Assembly: GCA_027578915.1 (NCBI GenBank)
Contig: JANBTT010000016.1
Location: 1-64,000, forward strand
DNA from: Coemansia sp. RSA 1200
Lineage: Eukaryota; Kickxellomycota; Kickxellomycetes; Kickxellales; Kickxellaceae
Reading direction: 5' to 3'
DNA: 64,000 bases
The notes below the pieces were generated by a model. The model was not told where the DNA came from and made no database searches. It saw only the letters and a program-made list of their open reading frames with translations. The translations under genes were made by a program, and so were the position numbers. This document shows positions 55,849-64,000 of the stretch, one piece after another. The first letter of the stretch is position 1; the number at the start of each line of letters is the position of its first letter.

Positions 55849-57417
55849 ATGCAGACAAGTGATGGACAGCAATTCCAGCGCTCCGGACTGTTTGGCAGTG
55901 CATATCTGGAGCGGCTGAAAGAAGGCGACAGCGCAATGCTTGTGCCGTCGGCACTGGGAGGCAGCGGAGGCGCTGGCGGTTTAGGAGGCGCTGGCGGCGG
56001 AGGGCTGGGCAGCGGTTTATCGCTTGGTGGTATGGCACTTGGTGGTAGCGCAGGCGGCGGAGGAGGAATGACGATGAGGACGCGTTCGACGCGTGGCAGC
56101 AGACGGAATCTTCGCGAATGGAGCTCAGATTCTGAAAATGAGTTTGGACAGGAGGAAGAAGCGGACTCTGTGTTTGACACCGAAGTGAGTTCGGCCAGAC
56201 AGGGAAGCGAGACGATGGGTGAGCAGGGCAGAGGCCAGGATGTGATGAGTGGAATAGGGCTGCAATCATCGTACGAGGGTATGCAGCGGCGTGCGCGGCG
56301 GCGTACGGCTCACTGGCACCTACGTGACGACCAGGCAGCGTGGCTGTCGGACCAGGAGGAGCTGCTCGTGCCAATCCGGCTTGAGATGGAGGTTGGCGAC
56401 TACCGGCTGCACGACGTGTTTGTGTGGAATGCAAAGGAGCGCGTCATTACACCCGAACAGTTTTCTGCCATATACTGCGCTGATCTGTCACTGCCAGCAA
56501 CCGGCAGGGCGGGAGCGCAGGAGTACATAGCGCAGCTGATTCGTCAGCAAGTGGCCGAGCATATTGCGGCATCCGATTGGGACTTTGGCGGCGACGAGCT
56601 GCGCGTCAACATTAATCTGGAGGTGCAGGTAGGGACACATGTACTGCGTGACCGCATCGAGTGGGATATCCTTGAGCCGCTTGGATCCAAACCTGAGGAG
56701 TTTGCGCGCACTCTGTGCCAGGACCTGGGGCTAGGCGGTGAGTATCCGCCGCTGGTTGCCCACCGGGTACGCGAAGAGATTGCGCGGCTGCAGAAGGAGC
56801 TTTCGGAAGCTGGCGATGCGCATTGGCTTCGGCAGCAGCCAGTCGACTCAGTCTTCCGCCCGATCAATATGGCGGAAGCGTGGGGACCCAGCGTCGAGAT
56901 CATGTCGGCTGAGGATCTGGATCGCATGTGGATGCACAAGGAACGCAGCTACCGACGCATGCGCCGCTCAGAGCGGTCACACACGCGCTCATTCAACTTT
57001 CTGCCTCCAGAACTTGTATCGCGCGAGCCTGGCGCGGTTGCTGCTGGGTCTGCGGTTCCCGGCATTAGTTTAACCTTTTACACGCAAGCGGCGCCGCAGA
57101 CACCGACGTCGGCAACTGCTGGGCCGTTGGATGGGGCTCCAGCCAGTGGTGCGACTACACCGCGTCTGTCGCGCAGAACAAATTCAACGTCACGCGTTCC
57201 AGGCACGCCAACGCGCTCAACCACGCCTCGCCAGTACAGCAAAGTTGATATCCAATCGTGGGAGTGCCAGCACTGCGGATGCAATGGCGAGCTCACGCCA
57301 ACACAGCGGCTTGGGCCGAATGGCCCAAAGACTCTGTGCAATGCGTGTGGTATTGCTTGGGTGGTGCGCAATCGCCAAGAGCTTCCCAGCCACCGCAAGG
57401 ACCTGTTCCGCAAGTAG
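55849..57417 (+). CDS. SNF5-family chromatin remodelling subunit with C-terminal GATA zinc finger
   Basis: This is a probable core subunit of a SWI/SNF- or RSC-type remodeller in the nucleus. The 522-residue protein begins with a Gly-rich segment (about residues 40-75). It has two SNF5 repeats: LVPIRLEMEVGDYRLHDVFVW near residue 173 and RVNINLEVQVGTHVLRDRIEW near 252, each followed by PEQFSAIYCADLSLP or PEEFARTLCQDLGLG. A GATA-type finger lies near residues 473-505 (CQHCGCNGELTPTQRLG, then CNACGIAW), followed by LPSHRKDLFRK. The SNF5 plus GATA layout is known in fungal Snf5/Sfh1 homologues. Which of the two it is cannot be decided here. Confidence 0.88.
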   Translation: MQTSDGQQFQRSGLFGSAYLERLKEGDSAMLVPSALGGSGGAGGLGGAGGGGLGSGLSLGGMALGGSAGGGGGMTMRTRSTRGSRRNLREWSSDSENEFGQEEEADSVFDTEVSSARQGSETMGEQGRGQDVMSGIGLQSSYEGMQRRARRRTAHWHLRDDQAAWLSDQEELLVPIRLEMEVGDYRLHDVFVWNAKERVITPEQFSAIYCADLSLPATGRAGAQEYIAQLIRQQVAEHIAASDWDFGGDELRVNINLEVQVGTHVLRDRIEWDILEPLGSKPEEFARTLCQDLGLGGEYPPLVAHRVREEIARLQKELSEAGDAHWLRQQPVDSVFRPINMAEAWGPSVEIMSAEDLDRMWMHKERSYRRMRRSERSHTRSFNFLPPELVSREPGAVAAGSAVPGISLTFYTQAAPQTPTSATAGPLDGAPASGATTPRLSRRTNSTSRVPGTPTRSTTPRQYSKVDIQSWECQHCGCNGELTPTQRLGPNGPKTLCNACGIAWVVRNRQELPSHRKDLFRK

Positions 57418-60400
57418 ACAGGCCACTCCCTGCAATAGTCCGAGTTTCTTTCTTTCATTTTTTATCTTTTTGTTGTTGTTTGCATCTGCATTGTTTTATG
57501 TCTCCTTGTCCCCTTGTCTCTAGATCCCGATGTATGGCTAAACTGACATGGCAGAACTACCAACACGTCTGGCCTCGCTGAATTAGTTCTTGTTGTGTGC
57601 TGGGTTTTGCACAATCAGTCGCCACATTCGACAGTGGAAGATGCCTTTTTTCTGGTATTCATTCTCGAATTGTTAATTGTTTCGTATATGCGTTGGTTAT
57701 ATTTTTTCTCAGTCACTCTAGAATGAACGGATAACAAAACAATGTGTTTTCTTTGTGTGTCACAGCCTTCAAAAAGTCCAATTCACGCAATATTTTGATC
57801 ACACACGTCTAGTGGGAGCGCATGTGGCTTTATTTTATCGATTCTTTCTGTTTAGTTTTTGTTTTGCTCTGCTCTGTTTTTTGTATTGCTTGTATTGATT
57901 TCTTGTTATTGTTATTGCATGGAGTGAATATGAATCGAAGCAATACGCCCGTTTGCGTGCATGTATCAAACAGCAGACTATTGTGCTATAAATGTAGATG
58001 TGTATTGACGCTGTACATTATTCCCAAAGCTTTCTATTTGGCTTCAATGGTGGCATGTAGCTAGTCCGATCCATGTGTAAAGCAACAAACAGCATACAAC
58101 AAACACAATAAAGTATAATATACTTGTTCAAAATGCAAAAAAGGGACAACACAACCTGTGCGTGTTTCTTGAGATATCCTTGTATCGATCTTCGCCATAT
58201 AATACACCGCTGTTGATATTATATCTAAGCACTGTTTTTTTTAATTTTTTGACCAGAAATCGTTTGAATGTCTTCATCAGCTTTTATGCTTACATGTGTT
58301 TGTGCAAACATCCCAATCTATCGATGGTAGAGTACATGTGTGTAGATATGGGGTATAGTCATTTACACAGGGACACAACAAAGGTTCTTTCTGCAGAATC
58401 TCTCCAAAAAAAACCTAAACAAATATGAACCCCCATGCAGTATCTATTTTAGGCGTTCCTTTACACAAAAACAGAACTTCAATGCTACTCATTTTCCCTT
58501 AGCTAGTCTATTCTCCTCCTATCTCTTCCTGCTTTCCGCCCGCGCCACCAATACCGTTCTTTTCTCCCCCTCCCCTATTTTAAGCCTGCTCGTTCTGTAT
58601 TTGTCCATTTTCGACAAATCTGGCGGGCTTTTTGCATATGCGCATGCAGGTTTTTCTCTATTTAATTTTTACTGTATTAATGTTGTCCCAGGGGAGAAGA
58701 AAAAGCGCAAATCCTGCATTATATTTTGGTCAATTCACTTATTTTCAAAACATTGCTCCGTAGAACACTTGGAATAAAAACGCGTTTCTTTCTGAGAGAA
58801 AAGAAGAAAGAGAATATCTTGGAGCAGATTGTAAAATAGAAAATACGTTTCTGTCCAAATAATACCCCAATTGTTCTTATTGCACCTCACGCTTCTCGCC
58901 TATTGCTCTTTTAATCAATATCATATGCACTGTAATCCTCTGCAACAATAAAGAAGACAAGAAAAAACAGAGGACAAAATATCAAAAAAGTTTGTCCATA
59001 CATCAGAGGAGGAAGTAAAAAAATAGGGGCCAAATGCATTCAAAAATGGACTGTGAATTATTGCATCTATGCTTTAATATTCAATGGGTTGCTTTCTTGC
59101 ACTGAGCCAGAAAAAAAAAGATTTTTTCTTCCATTCTTCAACAAGTTTATTCTTTGCAACAGATCTCACCCAAGGGTCGTGTTGCTTTCATTATCTCTAC
59201 CACGGGATCCATCTTCTTTCATTCGCACTTTCTTGTTTTTCTATTTCTTTTCTTTCCTGCAAGTATATCCAAGTATCGCTGACTGACATTTCGTTGCCAA
59301 CACAGTCAAAGATACAAAAACAATTACCACAGTCCAACCTTAAAGTTGTTTTTCCTCCCACATACCGTATTTACCGATTTCCTTTCCCCCTCACTTTTGT
59401 TATTGTTGTTGGACACGTTTAGAAAGACGAAGAGTATTCCGTATACCTCAAGGTAATTTTTATCTTATTCTACTGATCTTTGCGATGAATAATCGTATCG
59501 ATCTCGGTGCAAAACATTCCCGAATTCCTCCGCAAAATAACCCCGTCTTTTTTCCAGTCTAGCAAATGAGGTTCAACCAGTCTTCTCAATCCGTCCTACA
59601 CACCGACTGCCTTTGATCGTCATTGTTTATTATTCTTGCATTTTAATGATTTACTTGATATCTGTTCCCATATATTGTTTTATGGCCAGCGGTCCTTCTA
59701 TATTGGGAACCACTGCTTCTAGTTACTTGCCATTTGCGTTTTAATGGTTGGACCAACAGTCAGACTAATCCTGACGTGGATATTATTGGATTGACATCCC
59801 CAAGGGGGAGCAGGATAGCTCCCGTGAGCAAGCGTTCTATGTCTGTTGGTTCGGGGCCGCCGTTTGTTGATGTTCTTTTTTTGGATGATAATATCTTTAT
59901 GTCTTTTTAAAAAAAAAAACATCAACAAACAGCAGCCCTGTCCGCGTCGTCCCCGCGGATCTGTGCATAATCTTTGGGGGGCAGAGTATCAAGATTGGGG
60001 AATCATGGGAGACAGCTGGCAGAGTTTTGGAATGCAATGTCATATTCAGTGGAGGTGACTGGGCATATATGGCTTTTTTATCTTTAATGGTGGCTGCAAA
60101 CAATCCAATTTAACCTCTGGCGCCCCCTTAGTTTGCACCAGTGCTTCTTTTCCCTGGCACAGTCAGTTCTGTCCTGTGCATCCTGCTGCTGCTGTTGCCA
60201 TTAGCATTGGTATTGCTGCTGCTGCTGCCCCACCACCTCACTCTTGCTTTCTCTCAACATCACGGAAACAGGATTCTGCTTCAGCACCACTGCCTCTTCC
60301 CCCATCCAACACCATTGTGCTCTACGCGACCGTCACGCCTATGTTGCATGGGTGCAAGGAGATCTACATGCAGCTCTTATGTATTACAATGCCTACGAGT

Positions 60401-60885
60401 CTGGCCAGTTCCTGATTTAAAAAAGCTTAATGCTTTATCCTATCAATCTCCGTGTACGGTTTTCCAACTAGCGTTGACACTCTCTTCTGGATTATTCTCC
60501 GCTTCCTTTCCTTGCTTTTCTTACTTTCGCTTGACATTTGATAGTTTCTCTAGTCTTTTTATACCTGTCGCTTGTATCCTGTGTTTTACTTTATTTACTC
60601 TCTCTTTCTTTGCCGTTCTCTAATTATTTTGTTACCTTCTTTACCACTTCCTGTACCATTAGTATGGCTGTCCTCTCTTTGAACAAGACACATCCAAACA
60701 CGTTTCAAAAGACCCTCTAACTTATACATCCATATTTGATTCCAATCTCTCTTTCATCCTTCCATCTAAACCGCCTCTACACATTCATCGCCATATAGCA
60801 CCGAGCCCAGAAACCATCCTGCCTGCTTCCCTGTTCAGACATCGTGCAATACCGCTGCTTGACAGGGTTACTGCAATACTCAAGC
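57418..60885. other. Gene-poor 3.5-kb stretch with hairpin
   Basis: This is T-rich DNA between the SNF5-GATA gene and the bZIP gene. It contains the inverted repeat at 59862-59930 and GC-balanced patches at 59750-60060 and 60120-60420. Several frames in those patches read like protein over 35-45 codons (for example AYVAWVQGDLHAALMYYNAY before TAA near 60420). Competing frames look equally good, and no ATG or splice set ties them together. An unrecognised multi-exon gene here is possible. Confidence 0.4.
59862..59930. repeat. 21-bp near-perfect hairpin
   Basis: GTTTGTTGATGTT followed by seven Ts after one C pairs with AAAAAAAAAAACATCAACAAAC, ending at 59930. The loop is about 27 bp. Only one base interrupts pairing in the arm. 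Confidence 0.8.
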
Positions 60886-62450
60886 ATGGAGCCCCACTAT
60901 GACACAACAGGCGCCTCGCAGCAGAACAGCGCTGACCCGGACTTGCAGGAACAGAATAATCGACAAAGACATCAGGGAAAAGGCCAGGCCTTTGCAGCCC
61001 CGGTTTCTGCCATCTCCTATGCGCCCATACAGCCCCGCGGAAACCCTGATGTCCACCGTCAAGCGCTAGCCGAAGAAAACGAAATACAGCATAACAAGGT
61101 AATGTCAGAGCGAAGGCGTCGGAATACACAGGCCGCAGCGCGGATGCGCGAGAGACAGCGCGAGAGAGAACGCAGGCTCATGCAGCGCAGAGACGACCTG
61201 ATGGCACGAATGAATCAGTTAGAAGGCGAGCTGGCAGCTATTCGCACACAGCGCAGAGAGGCTGAAGGTAAGCAACAAACTCGCTCTCTTTTCTTCTTGC
61301 AAACAGACGCTATAATTGCTGTGTTGTGCCGGCTCCTGTCCAATCTCTCACCTCCATTGTGGTACCCTCTCCCTTTTTGGAATTCTTAACGGGAAAAAAG
61401 GTGCACAAAGACTGGGACATATTTTTTTCTTTCCCTGTTGTTCTCCTTAACAATTGCGCATGCATTTTCGCCCACACTTTTTCTTCCATTTTTGTTTCCT
61501 GTCTTTTTTTGTTGCTATTTACCCCAACTTGTCCGAGGCGATCGGCGTTCTGGTAGGGGCCGAAGGAAGAGATACACAGACAAGAGCAACAGCCTCCTTA
61601 GCAGGCATTGGCTCCATTAATGCCTGATATGCTCTCCCCCTTCCAGTGCAATCAATGCGCAACATCGACGGGAGCGCATAAAAAAGCCGATATTGTGTTC
61701 CTTTTTTTCTCGTTCGGCTTTTTTTCCCACCTGGGCCGCAATCTTGTGTCTGCTTTCCCCCTCTGTAAGCCACATATGTGCAAACATCGCTCCTAGGCTA
61801 TTTGTCTTCTATGCCCGAATACGAAATAAAAACAGTTGCTTTTTATCCGTGCTGGAATGCTGCTACAACGTGCATATGTTTATTGAAAACTTCTTGCTAT
61901 CTAATGACTGTTATTCGCAAGACTTGCTGCTTGTTACTACTGCTTGCACTGCCTGGAAGAGGATATCTTTGTTTATCTCATGAGACATAGAGTTGGACAT
62001 TGCGTTGTGGGCGATCATCTATCCATCCATCCATTCCACTTTTCTGTCCGACACCCTTTGTCAGTGCATAAACTTTCAAAAGAAAATCCACCTCTCCTCT
62101 GAGATACATACAAGAGCTTTTTTTATTGTATCTGGCCAATCTATTATGACGCCTTTCTAAGGAAAATAGAACATTCTTCCATCCTTTTATTGCCAATTTT
62201 GACTCCGCTAATTTTCATTCTACTACATCGAAATTATTCAAGCAATCCTTGTTCTCCCCATCATTTTCGGGCATCTTATTCTTTTTCTTTTTTTTTCATG
62301 TTTGTTCATGTAGTCAGCACTGCCGATGACAATTACGAGATGATTCTCAGCCAGCTCTCGTCCGAGCTCGAGGCTGCCAACACTGCCATGCACCAGATCA
62401 TAGACGAGGTTGAGAAGCTGGTGGATATTGTAAAGTCTATTGACGTCTAA
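60886..62450 (+). CDS. bZIP transcription factor (two exons, long intron)
   Basis: Exon 1 (60886-61267) ends at donor GTAAGC with one leftover base. Exon 2 (62314-62450) follows acceptor TTCATGTAG and restores the frame, giving about 172 residues. The basic region near residues 75-90 reads ERRRRNTQAAARMRERQRER and fits the bZIP rule N-x2-AA-x3-R. A leucine/methionine heptad helix follows (RRDDLMARMNQLEGELAAI). Exon 2 adds another coiled coil (MILSQLSSELEAANTAMHQI, then DEVEKLVDIVKSI). The 1,046-bp intron is long for this window and may hide further exons. The target genes are unknown. Confidence 0.7.
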
Positions 62451-62705
62451 CCTTTCTCCCTCTCTCTGCACCCCTTGGTCTGCAACAAGAAGGATGCTAC
62501 TGGCTCCGTCCGCCGATTGCTGTATTTTTTCTACATCATGTTCTTCGTACGATACAGTTTCTATCTTATTCTCATATACATTGTTGCTACCACATTGCCT
62601 ACGCGACACCCTCCGCATTTGCACATTTGTTGATACTATAGATTCTTTGGTCTCTATGGCCAATACGTAATAAGGATTGTCTCAATCCTTCTCGTCTTTG
62701 TTAAA

Positions 62706-63417
62706 ATGATAAGCATACTCGATCCGTGCCATTTCCTTCATACGTTAGATTTCTTTTTCACTGCTTTTGACCATCACAATATAAATCCTGCTTTTTTGAA
62801 CATCTGGCGACAACAGGATGCTGTTTCAAAAACAAGGAAAGAAATACAAAGTGTAAAATATTAGTGACTAGTTCAGGGAGTTTTGCCATGAGTGCTCCTA
62901 CTTTGGTCATAAATGAACCACCAGAATCATGGGGAATTGATTGCTGATTTTCCAATCTGATTAATATCTAATATTTTTCTCATTTTGATTTCTCACAATC
63001 ATCATGGTATTATCTTCAATCATTACTAATACCGTGTTTGCTCTCTTTTCCCCTCACCTCCACCATTCTTATTTCTAATTACCTGCAGAGGGGTCTATCT
63101 TTAATTGTGGAAACTAAAAATATTTGTGAACAAATTGGTGGTTTGTCCGCAATAGTAACAGTGCTCTACTCTACTTTCTTTATTTCCTTATCTCCTCTTG
63201 TTACGATTCCGCTTATCTAGGGTTTTTAGATTAGAAAAATAGGAATTCTTTGCCTATCTTTCTTTTTTTTTTTTTATCTGAAGATAGTTTCATTATTAGG
63301 GTTATTATCTGTCCCTCCTTTTCAGAAGAGTCTGTAATAGCCAGAGCTAGACGACAGGAGTGGGTAGAAAATACGAATATACACGATGCTAAGAGCCGCA
63401 ACAAAATCCGGGTATAG
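62706..63417 (+). CDS. Candidate three-exon small gene overlapping the next gene
   Basis: Three frames join exactly: 62706-62852 (49 codons from ATG, donor GTAAAA), 63089-63140 (acceptor TTACCTGCAG, donor GTTTGT) and 63326-63417 (acceptor CCTTTTCAG, stop TAG). The 96-residue product includes FLNIWRQQDAVSKTRKEIQS, LSLIVETKNICEQIG and ESVIARARRQEWVENTNIHD. Acceptors are strong and phases fit, but donors are weak, exons are short, and no family is recognised. Its last 32 bp overlap the start of the mitochondrial gene in another frame. It may be chance. Confidence 0.35.
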
Positions 63418-64000
63418 ACAGGCAACATGCGCAGGGATATCTTCGCCCGTTCTAACTCAAACTCGTAATAGCCTGCTTCTATTGCATAGAGGATTCTCAA
63501 CAACATATGGCGTAAGCAGTACTGCTACTGGTAAGTAGGAATAATCCAACTGACAATGCTTATTAACCATTGATTGACGATGATTTAACTGGGAAATTGG
63601 TATGTGAGATAAACCGACTAATTCATATCTCCAGAATAATGGGGGACTTATTTTTCTTTTTCGCTATTTTGTATGCTAGATGACGATGGTCGTTGTGTGA
63701 GCAAGGCAGGACGGATGGGTATGCGTGAATACAGACTGCATGGTGTAAAGGACAAGATCAAAAGAATGGACAGAGACGAAGAGATCAAGCGGATTCTAAA
63801 GGAGAAGTTAGAGGAGGATAAATCAACACCTGCGAAGGCTTCTAGCGAATATTTCTCTCCGTATATGAAGCCTGGATTCTCACGGCAGCTCATACCACTC
63901 AACTTGGATCTGCAGCCAGCAACTGTTGCATCTGGGGGTGGGGATGGTGGCGGAAAACCTAGTCCAAACAACAATACCGCTTCTGGCAAGCCAGATACGC
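63386..64000 (+). CDS. Probable mitochondrial protein, 5' part (window ends inside exon 2)
   Basis: Exon 1 (63386-63530) encodes MLRAATKSGYRQATCAG and then NSLLLLHRGFSTTYG, a typical mitochondrial presequence: Arg/Ser/Thr-rich, no acidic residues, RGFST cleavage-like site. Donor GTAAGT at 63531 and acceptor TATGCTAG ending at 63679 define a 149-bp intron in phase. Exon 2 is open to the window edge with GRMGMREYRLHGVKDKIKRM, a Lys/Glu helix, YFSPYMKPGFSRQLIPLNLD and a Gly/Asn-rich linker. An in-frame ATG at 63673 offers a shorter start without presequence. The domain that would identify it lies outside the window. Confidence 0.6.

Noticed and set aside
61519..61773. Minus-strand ORF inside the bZIP intron
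   Set aside because: The GC-balanced patch is open in several frames on both strands, so no single frame is supported.
1..64000. CRISPR arrays, bacterial operons or prophage
   Set aside because: No regularly spaced repeats; gene structure, introns and gene content are eukaryotic.

Overview
The window is eukaryotic nuclear DNA from a fungus. Evidence: GT-AG introns, a split ribosomal protein P0 gene, two cytoplasmic-type tRNA genes with Pol III T-tracts, a TRPY/Yvc1-type vacuolar channel, a fungal FunK1 kinase, secreted GH17 beta-1,3-glucanases, and the fused fungal thiamine enzymes Thi20 and Thi6. Genes are mostly single-exon and spaced 0.1-3 kb apart by T-rich DNA. An early-diverging lineage (Zoopagomycota/Kickxellomycotina or a relative) is my inference, not proven. 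The standard genetic code is used.

1-17.5 kb is a conserved housekeeping block: partial tRNA-Gln, a TRPY channel, a small mitochondrial-looking membrane protein, RPB10, RRP15, a Byr4/Bfa1-like spindle checkpoint protein, the divergent THI20/THI6 pair, a MEA1-like protein, pantothenate synthetase and RPP0. THI20 and THI6 together make and couple the thiamine pyrimidine and thiazole halves. 18.3-24.5 kb holds a stand-alone Gag/zinc-knuckle protein, two tandem SDR paralogues and a divergent SKP1.

24.8-30.3 kb is an accessory island. A three-exon gene joins a coiled coil, a PD-(D/E)XK-like nuclease fold and a FunK1 kinase. It lies between two direct copies of a LINE 3' tail, with a coding relic and a 224-bp MITE-like element. 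A third, 101-bp tail copy at 35.4 kb has a perfect 16-bp target-site duplication, which shows that the family moved by target-primed reverse transcription.

30.6-51.4 kb carries ZPR1, an RRM-only cyclophilin-E-like protein, three GH17 paralogues on the minus strand (two with near-identical conversion-like tracts), and an intact single-exon GCN1 of about 2,940 codons. GCN1's base composition leaves a 2,363-codon shadow frame open on the other strand.

51.9-55.8 kb, beginning at a tRNA-Ala gene, is a very AT-rich island and the least explained part of the window. It holds at least three minus-strand ORFs of 49-56 residues with extreme charge, each preceded by TATAAA at 98-156 bp. It also holds duplicated non-coding segments, two frame-broken coding relics and a small secreted protein. 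After it come a SNF5-GATA chromatin subunit, a 3.4-kb gene-poor stretch, a two-exon bZIP gene, a possible three-exon small gene, and the 5' part of a probable mitochondrial protein gene.
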